In this document: positions 25,763 to 34,439 of the stretch, piece after piece | Numbering within the stretch: position 1 is the first letter of the stretch | Layout of the letters: every line of letters begins with the position of its first letter | From: RCIO01 sp035555795 | GTDB taxonomy: Bacteria; Pseudomonadota; Alphaproteobacteria; Rhizobiales; Rhizobiaceae | Direction: 5' to 3' | Assembly (NCBI GenBank): GCA_035555795.1 | Contig: DATMGE010000072.1 | Span: 1 to 64,000 of the forward strand | Length of the DNA stretch: 64,000 bases | Translations under genes and position numbers: made by a program | Notes under the pieces: generated by a model | The model's input: only the letters and a program-made list of their open reading frames with translations | What the model was told of the DNA's origin: nothing | Database searches by the model: none

Positions 25763-27751
25763 ATGCGGCGATTTGGTGCAGGATGGCTGACGATGCTGGG
25801 CGTCGTCACGGCGCTGGCTTTGCCTGCTGCGGCCCAGGGCCGCGCGACCGCCGATGCGAATTCGTTTTCCGGTTCCTATCTGGCGGGCCGGGTGGCCGAA
25901 GCCGATAACGACCTGCCGGCGGCGATCGCCTATTTCCGGCGGGCCTTGCAGTTCGATCCCGCCAATCAGGCCATGAAGCAGAGCCTGATGGTGACGCTGA
26001 TGGCGGCGGGCGATTTCGATTCGGCGCTGCCGCTGGCCGACGAGCTCAAGACGGTTCCCGATGTGGAGCGCTTCTCGCGCGTCGCGCTCGCCATCGATTC
26101 CTTCCGCAAGCACGATTATGCCAAGGCCGAGCACTGGCTGAAGCTGGCGCTGGAAACAGACCTCGACAAGCTCATCACCGGCCTGATGACGGCATGGGCA
26201 CGCTCGGGCGCCAACGACCACAAGGGCGCACTGGCAGCCGTCGACGCACTGTCCGGTCCGCCATGGTACGATCTTTTCGTCTCCTATCACCGTGCCTTGC
26301 TGGCCGAGCGCGCTGGCGATCGCGCGCTGGCGCTCAAGGCCTATGAAGCGACGCTGGACAATACGGGTGCGGCCGCCGCTGCACCGGAGACCTATCTGCG
26401 CGCGGCCGAAGCCCATGCCGGCTATCTCGCCCGCATCGGCCGCAAGGACGACGCGCTCAAGGTGATCGACCGCGCCGGGGAAATGTTCTCCGGCCGCGTC
26501 CAGTTGCAGGCGTTGCGTGATCGCATCGAGGCCGGCGAGCCTGCCACCGCGCTGATCGGCACGCCGTCGGACGGCGCGTCCGAAGTCATGCTCAATCTCG
26601 GCAGCGCGCTCAATCGCGGCGGCGGCGAAGGCTTCGTGCGGCTCTATCTGCGCATGGCGCTGGCGCTGCGGCCCGACAGCGACGCGGCCCTGCTGCAACT
26701 TGGCGGCGTGGCCGAGATGATGGAGCAGGCCGAGGAGGCGATCGCGCTCTATGAGCGCATTCCCGACAGTTCGCCGGTCAAGAAGATCGCCGAGCTCCAG
26801 CTGGGTCTCAACCTTGCCGATCTCAAGCGGAACGACGAGGCGGTGAAGCATCTCGATGCCGTGCTGGCGCTCGACCCCGACGATATGCGCGCCTATCTGG
26901 CGCTTGGCGGCGTCTATTCCGCGCAGGAAAAGTTCCGCGAGGCGGCCGATGTCTATGAGCGTGCGGTGGCGCGCATCGACACGCCGACACGGGCGGAGTG
27001 GAACATCTTCTACCAGCGCGGCATCGCCTATGAGCGGCTGAAGGAATGGCCGAAGGCGGAGCCCAATTTCCGCAAGGCGCTGGAGCTCTTTCCCGACCAG
27101 CCGCAGGTGCTGAACTATCTCGGCTATTCCTGGGTCGACATGAACACGAATCTCGACGAGGGCCTGGCGATGATCCGCAAGGCTGTCGAGCTGCGCCCGA
27201 GCGACGGCTATATCGTCGATTCGCTGGGCTGGGCCTATTACCGCCTCGGCCGCTACGACGATGCGGTGCGGGAGCTGGAACGCGCGGTCGGGCTGATGCC
27301 CAACGATCCGATTCTCAACGACCATCTGGGCGATGCCTATTGGCGCGTCGGCCGCAAGCTGGAAGCGACCTTCCAGTGGAGCCATGCCCGCGACATGTCG
27401 CCCGAGCCCGCACTTCTGGCCGAGGTGGAGAAAAAGCTGGCCGAAGGCCTGCCGCCGGCAAAGCTCCCCTCCGTCGCCGACGATCCGGCTCAGAAGCCGC
27501 CGGTCGAGGACCTTCAGGTGCCGGTGCCCGGCGCCGACCACGACAAGCGCAGCGAAGCGGACAGTGTGGAACAGGCCGCGACCGATCTCGCCACTCATCG
27601 CGTGATGCCCGGCCAGTCGCTCTGGTCGATCGCTGCCGAGAAGCTCGGCGACGGCAACCGCTATCAGGACATCCTCAACCTCAATCCGGAACTGCGCGGC
27701 GATCCGGGCCGCCTCGTGCCCGGCCAGTCGCTGCGCCTGCCGAGCCACTGA
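25763..27751 (+). CDS. Secreted TPR-repeat protein with C-terminal LysM domain
   Basis: About 662 residues. ATG 25763 begins a signal peptide (residues about 1-25 ending ALPAAAQG) and has GGAAGGG upstream. About 12 TPR-like helical repeats follow, including AEWNIFYQRGIAYERLKEWPKAEPNF and DSLGWAYYRLGRYDDAV. The final 50 residues (from HRVMPGQSLWSIAAEKLGDGNRY to VPGQSLRLPSH) form a LysM peptidoglycan-binding domain. The family is common in rhizobia as a plain TPR protein, and the LysM tail would tether it to the cell wall. The exact role is unknown. Confidence 0.85.
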   Translation: MRRFGAGWLTMLGVVTALALPAAAQGRATADANSFSGSYLAGRVAEADNDLPAAIAYFRRALQFDPANQAMKQSLMVTLMAAGDFDSALPLADELKTVPDVERFSRVALAIDSFRKHDYAKAEHWLKLALETDLDKLITGLMTAWARSGANDHKGALAAVDALSGPPWYDLFVSYHRALLAERAGDRALALKAYEATLDNTGAAAAAPETYLRAAEAHAGYLARIGRKDDALKVIDRAGEMFSGRVQLQALRDRIEAGEPATALIGTPSDGASEVMLNLGSALNRGGGEGFVRLYLRMALALRPDSDAALLQLGGVAEMMEQAEEAIALYERIPDSSPVKKIAELQLGLNLADLKRNDEAVKHLDAVLALDPDDMRAYLALGGVYSAQEKFREAADVYERAVARIDTPTRAEWNIFYQRGIAYERLKEWPKAEPNFRKALELFPDQPQVLNYLGYSWVDMNTNLDEGLAMIRKAVELRPSDGYIVDSLGWAYYRLGRYDDAVRELERAVGLMPNDPILNDHLGDAYWRVGRKLEATFQWSHARDMSPEPALLAEVEKKLAEGLPPAKLPSVADDPAQKPPVEDLQVPVPGADHDKRSEADSVEQAATDLATHRVMPGQSLWSIAAEKLGDGNRYQDILNLNPELRGDPGRLVPGQSLRLPSH

Positions 27752-27820
27752 ACTCAGCCACCTCGCGCGTGACATCCGCCAGTAGCGGCGTGACCATCTG
27801 GCGCGGTGCAAGCGGCCATC

Positions 27821-27849
27821 CTTGACGCCTTGCGGCACCGCCTCTAGGA
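27821..27849 (+). promoter_or_regulatory. Candidate promoter of glyQS
   Basis: CTTGAC at 27821-27826, a 17-nt spacer and CTAGGA at 27844-27849, 38 nt before the glyQ start. It is a good -35 and fair -10 match to the rhizobial consensus. Confidence 0.55.
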
Positions 27850-27886
27850 CGGGCGCACCCGTGCCCATCCGCGAAGGCCATTTCCC

Positions 27887-28840
27887 ATGCCTGCCGACCT
27901 GCCCGCGCACATGCACCCGACGCGCTCGTTTCAGGGTCTGATCCTGACCCTTCACGCCTATTGGGCCGAGAAGGGCTGCGCCATTCTCCAGCCCTACGAC
28001 ATGGAGGTCGGTGCCGGCACCTTCCATCCGGCCACCACGCTGCGCGCGCTCGGCCCCCGCCGCTGGAACGTCGCCTATGTGCAGCCATCGCGCCGCCCCA
28101 AGGACGGCCGCTATGGCGAGAACCCCAACCGGCTCCAGCATTATTACCAGTATCAGGTAATCCTGAAGCCCAACCCACTCAACCTGCAGGAACTCTATCT
28201 CGGCTCCCTCGACGCGATCGGCGTCGACACGCGCCTGCACGACATCCGCTTTGTCGAGGACGACTGGGAAAGCCCGACGCTCGGCGCATGGGGGCTCGGC
28301 TGGGAGTGCTGGTGCGACGGGATGGAGGTCTCGCAATTCACCTATTTCCAGCAGGTCTGCGGCATCGAATGCGCGCCGGTGGCGGGCGAGCTGACCTATG
28401 GGCTTGAGCGGCTGGCCATGTATGTGCAGGGCGTGGACAATGTCTACGACCTGAACTTCAACGGCCTCGAAGGCCCGGACAAGGTGACTTACGGCGAAGT
28501 GTTCCTTCAGGCAGAGCGCGAATATTCGCGCCACAATTTCGAGTTCGCCAACACGGCCATGCTGCACCAGCATTTCATCGACGCCGAGAAGGAATGCGCA
28601 GCCCTTCTGGCCGCCGGCGCGGACCGTCCCGTCGGCGAGCCGCACCGCATGGTGCTGCCAGCCTATGACCAGTGCATCAAGGCCAGCCACGTCTTCAACC
28701 TGCTGGATGCGCGCGGCGTGATCTCCGTCACCGAGCGGCAGAGCTACATCCTGCGCGTGCGCAACCTCGCCAAGGCGTGCGGCGAAGCGTTTCTGGAAAC
28801 CGAAGCCGGCGGGTTTGTTGCCGCGTCGGAGGCCGCATAA
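27887..28840 (+). CDS. glyQ: Glycyl-tRNA synthetase alpha subunit
   Basis: 317 residues with family blocks SFQGLILTLHAYWAEKGCAILQPYD, GAGTFHPATTLRALGP, YVQPSRRPKDGRYGENPNRLQHYYQ and GWECWCDGMEVSQFTYFQQ. It is the catalytic subunit of the alpha2beta2 bacterial enzyme that charges tRNA-Gly. glyS begins 2 nt after its stop, so the subunits are translated together. Confidence 0.98.
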   Translation: MPADLPAHMHPTRSFQGLILTLHAYWAEKGCAILQPYDMEVGAGTFHPATTLRALGPRRWNVAYVQPSRRPKDGRYGENPNRLQHYYQYQVILKPNPLNLQELYLGSLDAIGVDTRLHDIRFVEDDWESPTLGAWGLGWECWCDGMEVSQFTYFQQVCGIECAPVAGELTYGLERLAMYVQGVDNVYDLNFNGLEGPDKVTYGEVFLQAEREYSRHNFEFANTAMLHQHFIDAEKECAALLAAGADRPVGEPHRMVLPAYDQCIKASHVFNLLDARGVISVTERQSYILRVRNLAKACGEAFLETEAGGFVAASEAA

Positions 28841-28842
28841 TC

Positions 28843-31158
28843 ATGCCTGATCTTCTTCTCGAACTTCGCAGCGAGGAAATCCCCGCCCGCATGCAGCGCA
28901 AGGCGGCGAGCGATCTGCGCAAGATGATTACCGATGGTCTTGTCGAGGCCGGCCTGACCTATGAAGCGGCGCGCGAATACTGGACGCCGCGCCGGCTGAC
29001 GCTGGACATTCGCGGCGTCACCGCGCGCTCCAAGGATGTGCGCGAGGAGATCAAGGGGCCATCCGCCAGCGCGCCGGAACAGGCCGTGCAGGGTTTTCTG
29101 CGCAAGGCGGGCCTAAGCGACATCAGCCAGGCGCATGTGCATAGCGACCCGAAGAAGGGCGATTTCTACGTCGCGCATCTGGTGAAGCAGGGCCGTGCGG
29201 CCGAAGAGATCATCGCGGAGATCGTGCCGGCGGTGATCCGCAGCTTCCCGTGGCCGAAGTCGATGCGCTGGGGCGCTGCTTCGGCAAAGCCCGGTGCGCT
29301 GCGCTGGGTACGCCCGCTTCAATCCATCATCTGCACATTCGGGCCGGAAACGGCGGAGCCGGTCGTGGTCGATTTCGACATTGACGGCATCCGCTCCGGC
29401 AATGTCACCTATGGCCACCGCTTCCACGCGCCCGACGCCATCACCGTGCGCCGCTTCGACGACTATGTGACCAAGCTGGAAGTCGCCAAGGTCATCCTCG
29501 ACGCGGAACGGCGCAAGGAGATTATCGCCACCGACGCGCGCAACCTCGCTTTCGCCTCGGGCCTGGAACTGGTCGAGGATGAGGGCTTGCTGGAAGAGGT
29601 CTCCGGCCTTGTCGAATGGCCCGTCGTGCTGATGGGCGAGTTCGAGCAAGACTATCTCCAGATCCCCGCCGAGGTTATCCGTCTCACCATCCGCGCCAAC
29701 CAGAAATGCTTCGTCGTGCGTCCGCAGGGCGAGGACGACGCACTTGCCAACCGCTTCCTGTTGACGGCCAATATCGAGGCGACCGACGGCGGCGCGGAGA
29801 TTGCGCGCGGCAACGGCAAGGTGGTGCGCGCCCGGCTCTCCGACGCGCTCTATTTCTGGAACACCGACCAGGGCAATCTGCCCGACCTCGGCGAGCTGAA
29901 GGGCTCGGCGGAAAAGCTCGGCCTCGACCTCGCCAAGCCGCTCGACCAGCGCATGGCGCGGCTCGACCACCTCAATGTCACCTTCCATGCCAAGCTGGGC
30001 ACGCAAGGCGAGCGCGTGGAGCGCATCGCGCGGCTGGCGGAGGAACTGGCTCCGGCGGTCGGCGCCGACCCCGCACTGGCCCGTCGCGCCGCGCTTCTGG
30101 CCAAGGCCGACCTCCAGACCGAGGTGGTTGGCGAGTTCCCCGAATTGCAGGGCGCGATGGGTCGCAAATATGCGCTGTTGCAGGGTGAGGACCCGGCTGT
30201 CGCTGCTGCCACGGAGGAACATTACAAGCCGCAGGGCCCGTCCGACCACGTGCCGACCGCGCCCGTCTCCATCGCTGTGGCGCTGGCCGACAAGCTGGAT
30301 ACGCTGGTCGGCTTCTGGGCGATCGACGAGAAGCCGACAGGCAGCAAGGATCCCTACGCGCTGAGGAGAGCGGCGCTAGGTGTGATCCGCATCATCATCG
30401 AGAATGGGGTGCGGCTGGAGCTGGTCGAACGAATAAAGCCAGCAATGACCGACGCGACTGTGCGGATTCTCAGCCAATCTTTTGGCAAAAAGTTTATTGA
30501 ATGGCACCGTCTTTTCGACATCCAACGTAAGCCTCAAGAAGAATGGACACAAAGCTATAAACGAGCGTTTGGAGAGGATGCTCGAGAGTTCGAAACGCAA
30601 TTCCCTATCCAGTTACAGAAAAACACTGCCGACCTCCTCGCCTTCCTCCACGAACGCCTGAAAGTCTATCTCCGCGACAAGGGCGCGCGGCATGATCTGA
30701 TCGACGCGGTGCTGGCAAGCGGCGAGGGCGCTGCGAATGACGACCTCCTGCTCGTCGTCAGCCGCGTGGCGGCGCTCGGCGTGTTCCTCGACAGCGAGGA
30801 TGGCAAGAACCTGCTGGCGGGCACCAAGCGCGCGGCCAACATCCTCGCGGCGGAGGAGAAGAAGGGCGCCGTCGTGCCGGCCGATGTCGATCCGGCGCTG
30901 CTTTCCGACCCGGCAGAAAAGGCGCTCTCCAGCGCCGTCAACATCGCCGAGGCGGAAGCCGCGAAGGCCATCGCGCTTCAGGACTTCGCCGGCGCCATGC
31001 AGGCGCTTTCGGCGCTGCGCGGGCCGGTCGATGCCTTCTTCGACGCCGTCATGGTGAATGTGGACGATGCCGATGTGCGGGCAAACCGGCTGGCGCTGCT
31101 TTCCCGCATCCGTGCTGCGACCGGACAGGTGGCCGACTTCTCCCGCATCGCGGGCTGA
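28843..31158 (+). CDS. glyS: Glycyl-tRNA synthetase beta subunit
   Basis: 771 residues from ATG 28843 (MPDLLLELRSEEIPARMQRKA). It shows GPSASAPEQAVQGFLRK, FPWPKSMRW, HRFHAPDAI and a C-terminal anticodon-binding domain (AVMVNVDDADVRANRLALLSRI). It is longer than the 689-residue E. coli protein. Residues of about 530-590, encoded at 30430-30620, form a charged, aromatic-rich segment whose codons are far less GC-rich (about 43% in 30481-30620) than the rest of the gene. That suggests an inserted or independently evolving piece, although the frame stays intact. A terminator follows. Confidence 0.96.
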   Translation: MPDLLLELRSEEIPARMQRKAASDLRKMITDGLVEAGLTYEAAREYWTPRRLTLDIRGVTARSKDVREEIKGPSASAPEQAVQGFLRKAGLSDISQAHVHSDPKKGDFYVAHLVKQGRAAEEIIAEIVPAVIRSFPWPKSMRWGAASAKPGALRWVRPLQSIICTFGPETAEPVVVDFDIDGIRSGNVTYGHRFHAPDAITVRRFDDYVTKLEVAKVILDAERRKEIIATDARNLAFASGLELVEDEGLLEEVSGLVEWPVVLMGEFEQDYLQIPAEVIRLTIRANQKCFVVRPQGEDDALANRFLLTANIEATDGGAEIARGNGKVVRARLSDALYFWNTDQGNLPDLGELKGSAEKLGLDLAKPLDQRMARLDHLNVTFHAKLGTQGERVERIARLAEELAPAVGADPALARRAALLAKADLQTEVVGEFPELQGAMGRKYALLQGEDPAVAAATEEHYKPQGPSDHVPTAPVSIAVALADKLDTLVGFWAIDEKPTGSKDPYALRRAALGVIRIIIENGVRLELVERIKPAMTDATVRILSQSFGKKFIEWHRLFDIQRKPQEEWTQSYKRAFGEDAREFETQFPIQLQKNTADLLAFLHERLKVYLRDKGARHDLIDAVLASGEGAANDDLLLVVSRVAALGVFLDSEDGKNLLAGTKRAANILAAEEKKGAVVPADVDPALLSDPAEKALSSAVNIAEAEAAKAIALQDFAGAMQALSALRGPVDAFFDAVMVNVDDADVRANRLALLSRIRAATGQVADFSRIAG

Positions 31159-31177
31159 GCCAAGCCGCAGCAATGCA

Positions 31178-31203
31178 AAAGGCGCGGTCATGGCCGCGCC
31201 TTT
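31178..31203. terminator. Bidirectional terminator between glyS and xseB
   Basis: AAAGGCGCGG (31178-31187) and CCGCGCCTTT (31194-31203) pair perfectly around TCATGG. The stem sits between the convergent glyS and xseB ends and has A/T flanks usable in both directions. Confidence 0.8.
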
Positions 31204-31223
31204 GTCGTTTCCCGACGGAGAAT

Positions 31224-31475
31224 TTATTCGCCGTCCAGCGGTTCCGTGCCGGCGGGCTTGCCGTCGCGCGAGAGTCGGATTTTTTCCACCTTGTCTTCCG
31301 CCGCTTTCAGCAGCTTGTCGCAATGGGCCTTCAGGGCCTCGCCGCGCTCATAGATGCGGATAGACTGGTCGAGCGGCACGTCGCCTTTTTCGAGGTCGTC
31401 CACGATGCGCTCCAGCGCTTCCAGCGCTTGCTCGAAGCTCATCGCCTTGATGTCGTCATTGGCGGTTTCGGTCAT
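31224..31475 (-). CDS. xseB: Exodeoxyribonuclease VII small subunit
   Basis: 83 residues: the XseB coiled helix-loop-helix with MSFEQALEALERIVDDLEKGDVPLDQSIRIYERGEALKAHC. The ATG at 31475 is preferred over 31481 because AAAGG is well spaced for it. The start sits next to the stop of the upstream histone-deacetylase-like gene, so they are co-transcribed. The small subunit binds the XseA catalytic subunit, which is not in this window. Confidence 0.93.
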   Translation of the reverse strand: MTETANDDIKAMSFEQALEALERIVDDLEKGDVPLDQSIRIYERGEALKAHCDKLLKAAEDKVEKIRLSRDGKPAGTEPLDGE

Positions 31476-31477
31476 GG

Positions 31478-32404
31478 TCATCCTTTCATCAGGCGGCCGA
31501 TATGGGCGGCCACCGAATAAGCGAGGCCCTGCAGGTCGTAGCCGCCTTCCAGCACGCTGACCAGCCGGTTGGCGCTGTGCTTGTTGGCAATATCCATCAG
31601 TTCGGCGGTCGCCCAGTCGAAATCGGCCTCGGTAAGGTTGAGCTGCGCCAGCGGGTCGCGATGATGGGCGTCGAAGCCGGCCGAGATGATGACGAGGTCC
31701 GGCTGGAACCGCTCCAGCGCCGGCAGGATGCGCGTGCGGAAAGCATCCTTGAACGCACGGCCATCGCTTTCGGCATCGAGCGGCGCGTTGACGATATTGC
31801 CCGCGCCCGTCTCGGAGGCCGCGCCCGTGCCGGGATAAAGCGGCATCTGGTGCGTCGAGCAGTAGAGCACGCTCGGATCGTCCCAGAAAATTTCCTGCGT
31901 GCCATTGCCGTGATGCACGTCCCAGTCGACGATGGCGACGCGCTCGGCGCCGTGGCTGCGCTGCGCATGCCGCGCGGCGATGGCCGCATTGTTGAACAGG
32001 CAGAAGCCCATGGCGGTCGTGCGCTCGGCATGATGGCCGGGCGGGCGCGAGGCGACGAAGACATTGTCGGCCCGGCCTGCGAAAACATCGTCCACCGCCG
32101 CATTGGCCGCGCCAATCGCAGTGAGCGCCGCCTCCCAGCTTTTCGGGCTGACGGAGGTGTCGCCGTCGATGCGCGTGATGCCTTCCGCGGGGATAGCTGC
32201 CTTCACCCCGTCGCGGAAAGAGGCCGGATGCGCATAGAGGATCGTCGCCTCGTCGCCCGGCGGCGCTTCCACGCGGTCCAGCGCATCGAAGGCTTCGTCG
32301 TCGAGCACACGGGCGATGGCGCGCAGCCTGTCGGGCCGCTCTGGGTGCCCCGGCGGCGTCAGGTGCTCGAGATAGATCGGATGCGTATAGAGCCGCGTGG
32401 TCAT
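31478..32404 (-). CDS. Histone deacetylase / acetoin utilisation family hydrolase
   Basis: 308 residues from MTTRLYTHPIYLEHLTPPGHPERPDRL. Zinc-hydrolase features are ASRPPGHHAERTTAMGFCLFNN (tandem His), VAIVDWDVHHGNGTQEIF (metal Asp and His) and ISAGFDAHHRDPL. Bacterial members deacetylate polyamines or acetylated proteins, and the substrate here is unknown. The frame extends upstream to 33013 but overlaps the GntR gene on the other strand and has no family similarity, so ATG 32404 is used. Confidence 0.9.
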   Translation of the reverse strand: MTTRLYTHPIYLEHLTPPGHPERPDRLRAIARVLDDEAFDALDRVEAPPGDEATILYAHPASFRDGVKAAIPAEGITRIDGDTSVSPKSWEAALTAIGAANAAVDDVFAGRADNVFVASRPPGHHAERTTAMGFCLFNNAAIAARHAQRSHGAERVAIVDWDVHHGNGTQEIFWDDPSVLYCSTHQMPLYPGTGAASETGAGNIVNAPLDAESDGRAFKDAFRTRILPALERFQPDLVIISAGFDAHHRDPLAQLNLTEADFDWATAELMDIANKHSANRLVSVLEGGYDLQGLAYSVAAHIGRLMKG

Positions 32405-32596
32405 CCCGACAGATATAAGGGCAGGGACACTGGCAGGCCAAGCCGCCCAGAGGGCATTTGTCGGGTTTATGCCCCGCTGATGGCTGGATCGGCCGGTGTT
32501 TGGCCGAAAGGCTCGTCCACCCCGTCGTGCCTTTTGCGGGAATGCCGGATGTTCCTCGCAATTGCCTTGGACTGCGGCGCGCCGCATAATGCCGCG

Positions 32597-33271
32597 ATGA
32601 ACACGCATGCCCCGATTCAGCGCCGACCCCTGCATGACGAGCTCGTGCAGCGTCTTCGCGAAATGATCATGGAAGGCCAGCTGGCGCCCGCCGAAAAGAT
32701 CAGCGAAGTGGCGCTGACGAATTATTTCGCCGTTTCCCGCACGCCGCTGCGCGAGGCGCTCAAGGTGCTGGTGTCGGAGGGCCTGCTCGGGCACACGCAC
32801 AATCGCGGCTTTGTCGTCAATGCCGTTACCCGGCAGGACCTGGAGGAGGTGTTCCCCATCCTCGGCTCGCTCGAGGCGCTGGCCGGCGAGACCGCCTGCC
32901 GCGAAATGTCCGACGGCGAGATCGCGGCAGTCCGTGACCTCCATGTCGAGATGGTCGGTCACTATGAGGCCGGCGACCTCGCCAATTATTTCCGCTGCAA
33001 CCAGGCGATCCATGAGGCGATCCTCAGCGGTTCGCGCAACGCCACGCTGATCGGGATCTATGAGGGCCTGTCGGGGCGCGTCCGCCGCGCACGCTATGTC
33101 GCGAACCTTTCAGCAGAGCGCTGGAAGCGTGCCGTGGATGAGCATGAGGCGATTCTTCACGCCCTGGAGCGGCGCGATGCCGGAATGATCGCCCGACTGC
33201 TGCGGGATCATCTGGAGCACAAGCTGGATGCGGTGCGCCCGCGCTTCGACAAGGCGGACGACGCGATTTGA
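32597..33271 (+). CDS. GntR family (FCD-type) transcriptional regulator
   Basis: 224 residues: an N-terminal winged helix (DELVQRLREMIMEGQLAPAEKISEVAL, SRTPLREALKVLVSEGLL) and an all-helical FCD ligand domain (LEEVFPILGSLEALAGETAC, FHEA-like NQAIHEAIL, HEAILHALERRDA). FCD regulators usually sense carboxylates or amino-acid derivatives. It is convergent with the TctC-FAD-aminotransferase operon and is the obvious candidate to bind the palindrome at 37091-37107. Confidence 0.88.
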   Translation: MNTHAPIQRRPLHDELVQRLREMIMEGQLAPAEKISEVALTNYFAVSRTPLREALKVLVSEGLLGHTHNRGFVVNAVTRQDLEEVFPILGSLEALAGETACREMSDGEIAAVRDLHVEMVGHYEAGDLANYFRCNQAIHEAILSGSRNATLIGIYEGLSGRVRRARYVANLSAERWKRAVDEHEAILHALERRDAGMIARLLRDHLEHKLDAVRPRFDKADDAI

Positions 33272-33322
33272 GGCGAGATGGGAGAAAGCGGCCTGACCGG
33301 CCGCCTTCTCGCCCCGCGCAGC

Positions 33323-34396
33323 TCAGCGGCCGCCCGACTCCATATATTCCGTCAATGTCTCGATGATCTGGGGATCCGTATTACTGAGCCCGTCGATCAC
33401 CCGCTGCATGCCCTGCGGCGTGATGATGGGCGGCTCCAGCCCGGCGATCTTTCTCACCTGTTCCAGATATGCGGGGTCCTTCGACGCTTCGACGAAGGAC
33501 TTGCGCAGGATGTCGAGCTTTTCAGGCTCGACGCCCTTTGGCGTGGCGATGAGAATGGTGACGCCCGCCGATCCGTCGTTCAGCCATTTCATGGCTTCCC
33601 ACACCGGGCCGGACGGTGCCGAGCCGGTTGCGGATTCGACCACTTCGTGGAAAGGCCGGATGTCGCCGAACGTGGCCGGATCGGCCTGCAACTCGCCGTT
33701 CTCGCCGGTGAAAGGATAGTACCAGAGCGGCAGGCCGCGCCCCGGATCGACGAAATTCCGGTCGATGCTGCCGAAATAGTTCGCCGCCGGCGTCGCCGTC
33801 ATGTTGGCCTCGCCGCGCTCGATCGCCGCCAGGATGGGCGCCCCGCCGCCGAAACCGGTGACGTAATTATGTTTGACGCCCAATATGTCGAGCGACATGC
33901 GTGCCAGCAGGTCGAGATAGGAGCCGGGCCGGTAGCCGCCGATCGCCACGCCCTCGGCCTTGACGATGTCCTCCGGCTTCTCGATGCCCGGCTTCAGGTC
34001 GTTGCGCATATAGGCCATGGCCGGTGCGCCCATGCCGGCAATCGTATCGAACTGCTTCCAGTCGACCTGCTGCTCGACGGGTCCGATCGCGCGGGTCGCG
34101 GCCGACCAGGAAACCCAGCCTATGGTCAGCCCGTCGGGCTTGGCGCGTTGCGCCTGCATGATGCCCTTGAGCTGCCCGCCGCCTTCCACCGGCGTGACGA
34201 TGAAGGTGGGATTGCCGGGAATGTACTTGCTCCAATATTGGCTGAAGAGCTGGGCAAGCAGCCCCGTCGATCCGCCGGCGCCTAGATTGATGATGATGTT
34301 GACTGTCTGGCCTTCATAGGCGTCCTGCGCCTGTGCCGCCTGCATTGGCAGCATCAGCATGGCCGCGAGCGCGACCCTTCTCGTAATGGTCACCAT
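33323..34396 (-). CDS. Periplasmic TctC-type (Bug) substrate-binding protein
   Basis: 357 residues from ATG 34396, preceded on the minus strand by AAGGAGGAG. The signal peptide (VALAAMLMLPMQAAQAQDA) ends near residue 25. The mature part has VNIIINLGAGGSTGLLAQLFSQYW, VTPVEGGGQLKGIMQAQ and a C-terminal LEPPIITPQGMQRVIDGL, as in tripartite tricarboxylate transporter binding proteins. No tctA or tctB membrane subunits are nearby, so it is an orphan that may serve a distant transporter or a sensor. It is the last gene of the SgaA-FAD-TctC operon. Confidence 0.85.
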   Translation of the reverse strand: MVTITRRVALAAMLMLPMQAAQAQDAYEGQTVNIIINLGAGGSTGLLAQLFSQYWSKYIPGNPTFIVTPVEGGGQLKGIMQAQRAKPDGLTIGWVSWSAATRAIGPVEQQVDWKQFDTIAGMGAPAMAYMRNDLKPGIEKPEDIVKAEGVAIGGYRPGSYLDLLARMSLDILGVKHNYVTGFGGGAPILAAIERGEANMTATPAANYFGSIDRNFVDPGRGLPLWYYPFTGENGELQADPATFGDIRPFHEVVESATGSAPSGPVWEAMKWLNDGSAGVTILIATPKGVEPEKLDILRKSFVEASKDPAYLEQVRKIAGLEPPIITPQGMQRVIDGLSNTDPQIIETLTEYMESGGR

Positions 34397-34439
34397 TTTC
34401 TCCTCCTTCGGTTTGCGCACCCGTTCCTCCCGCGGTGTT

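Noticed and set aside
25532..28690. A 1052-residue minus-strand open frame opposite the TPR-LysM and glyQ genes
   Set aside because: It is the antisense shadow of well-recognised plus-strand genes in high-GC DNA, with no family similarity and no ribosome site.
31502..32596. Long N-terminal extension of the GntR regulator frame
   Set aside because: It is antisense to the histone-deacetylase-like gene. The winged-helix start at 32597 fits the family.
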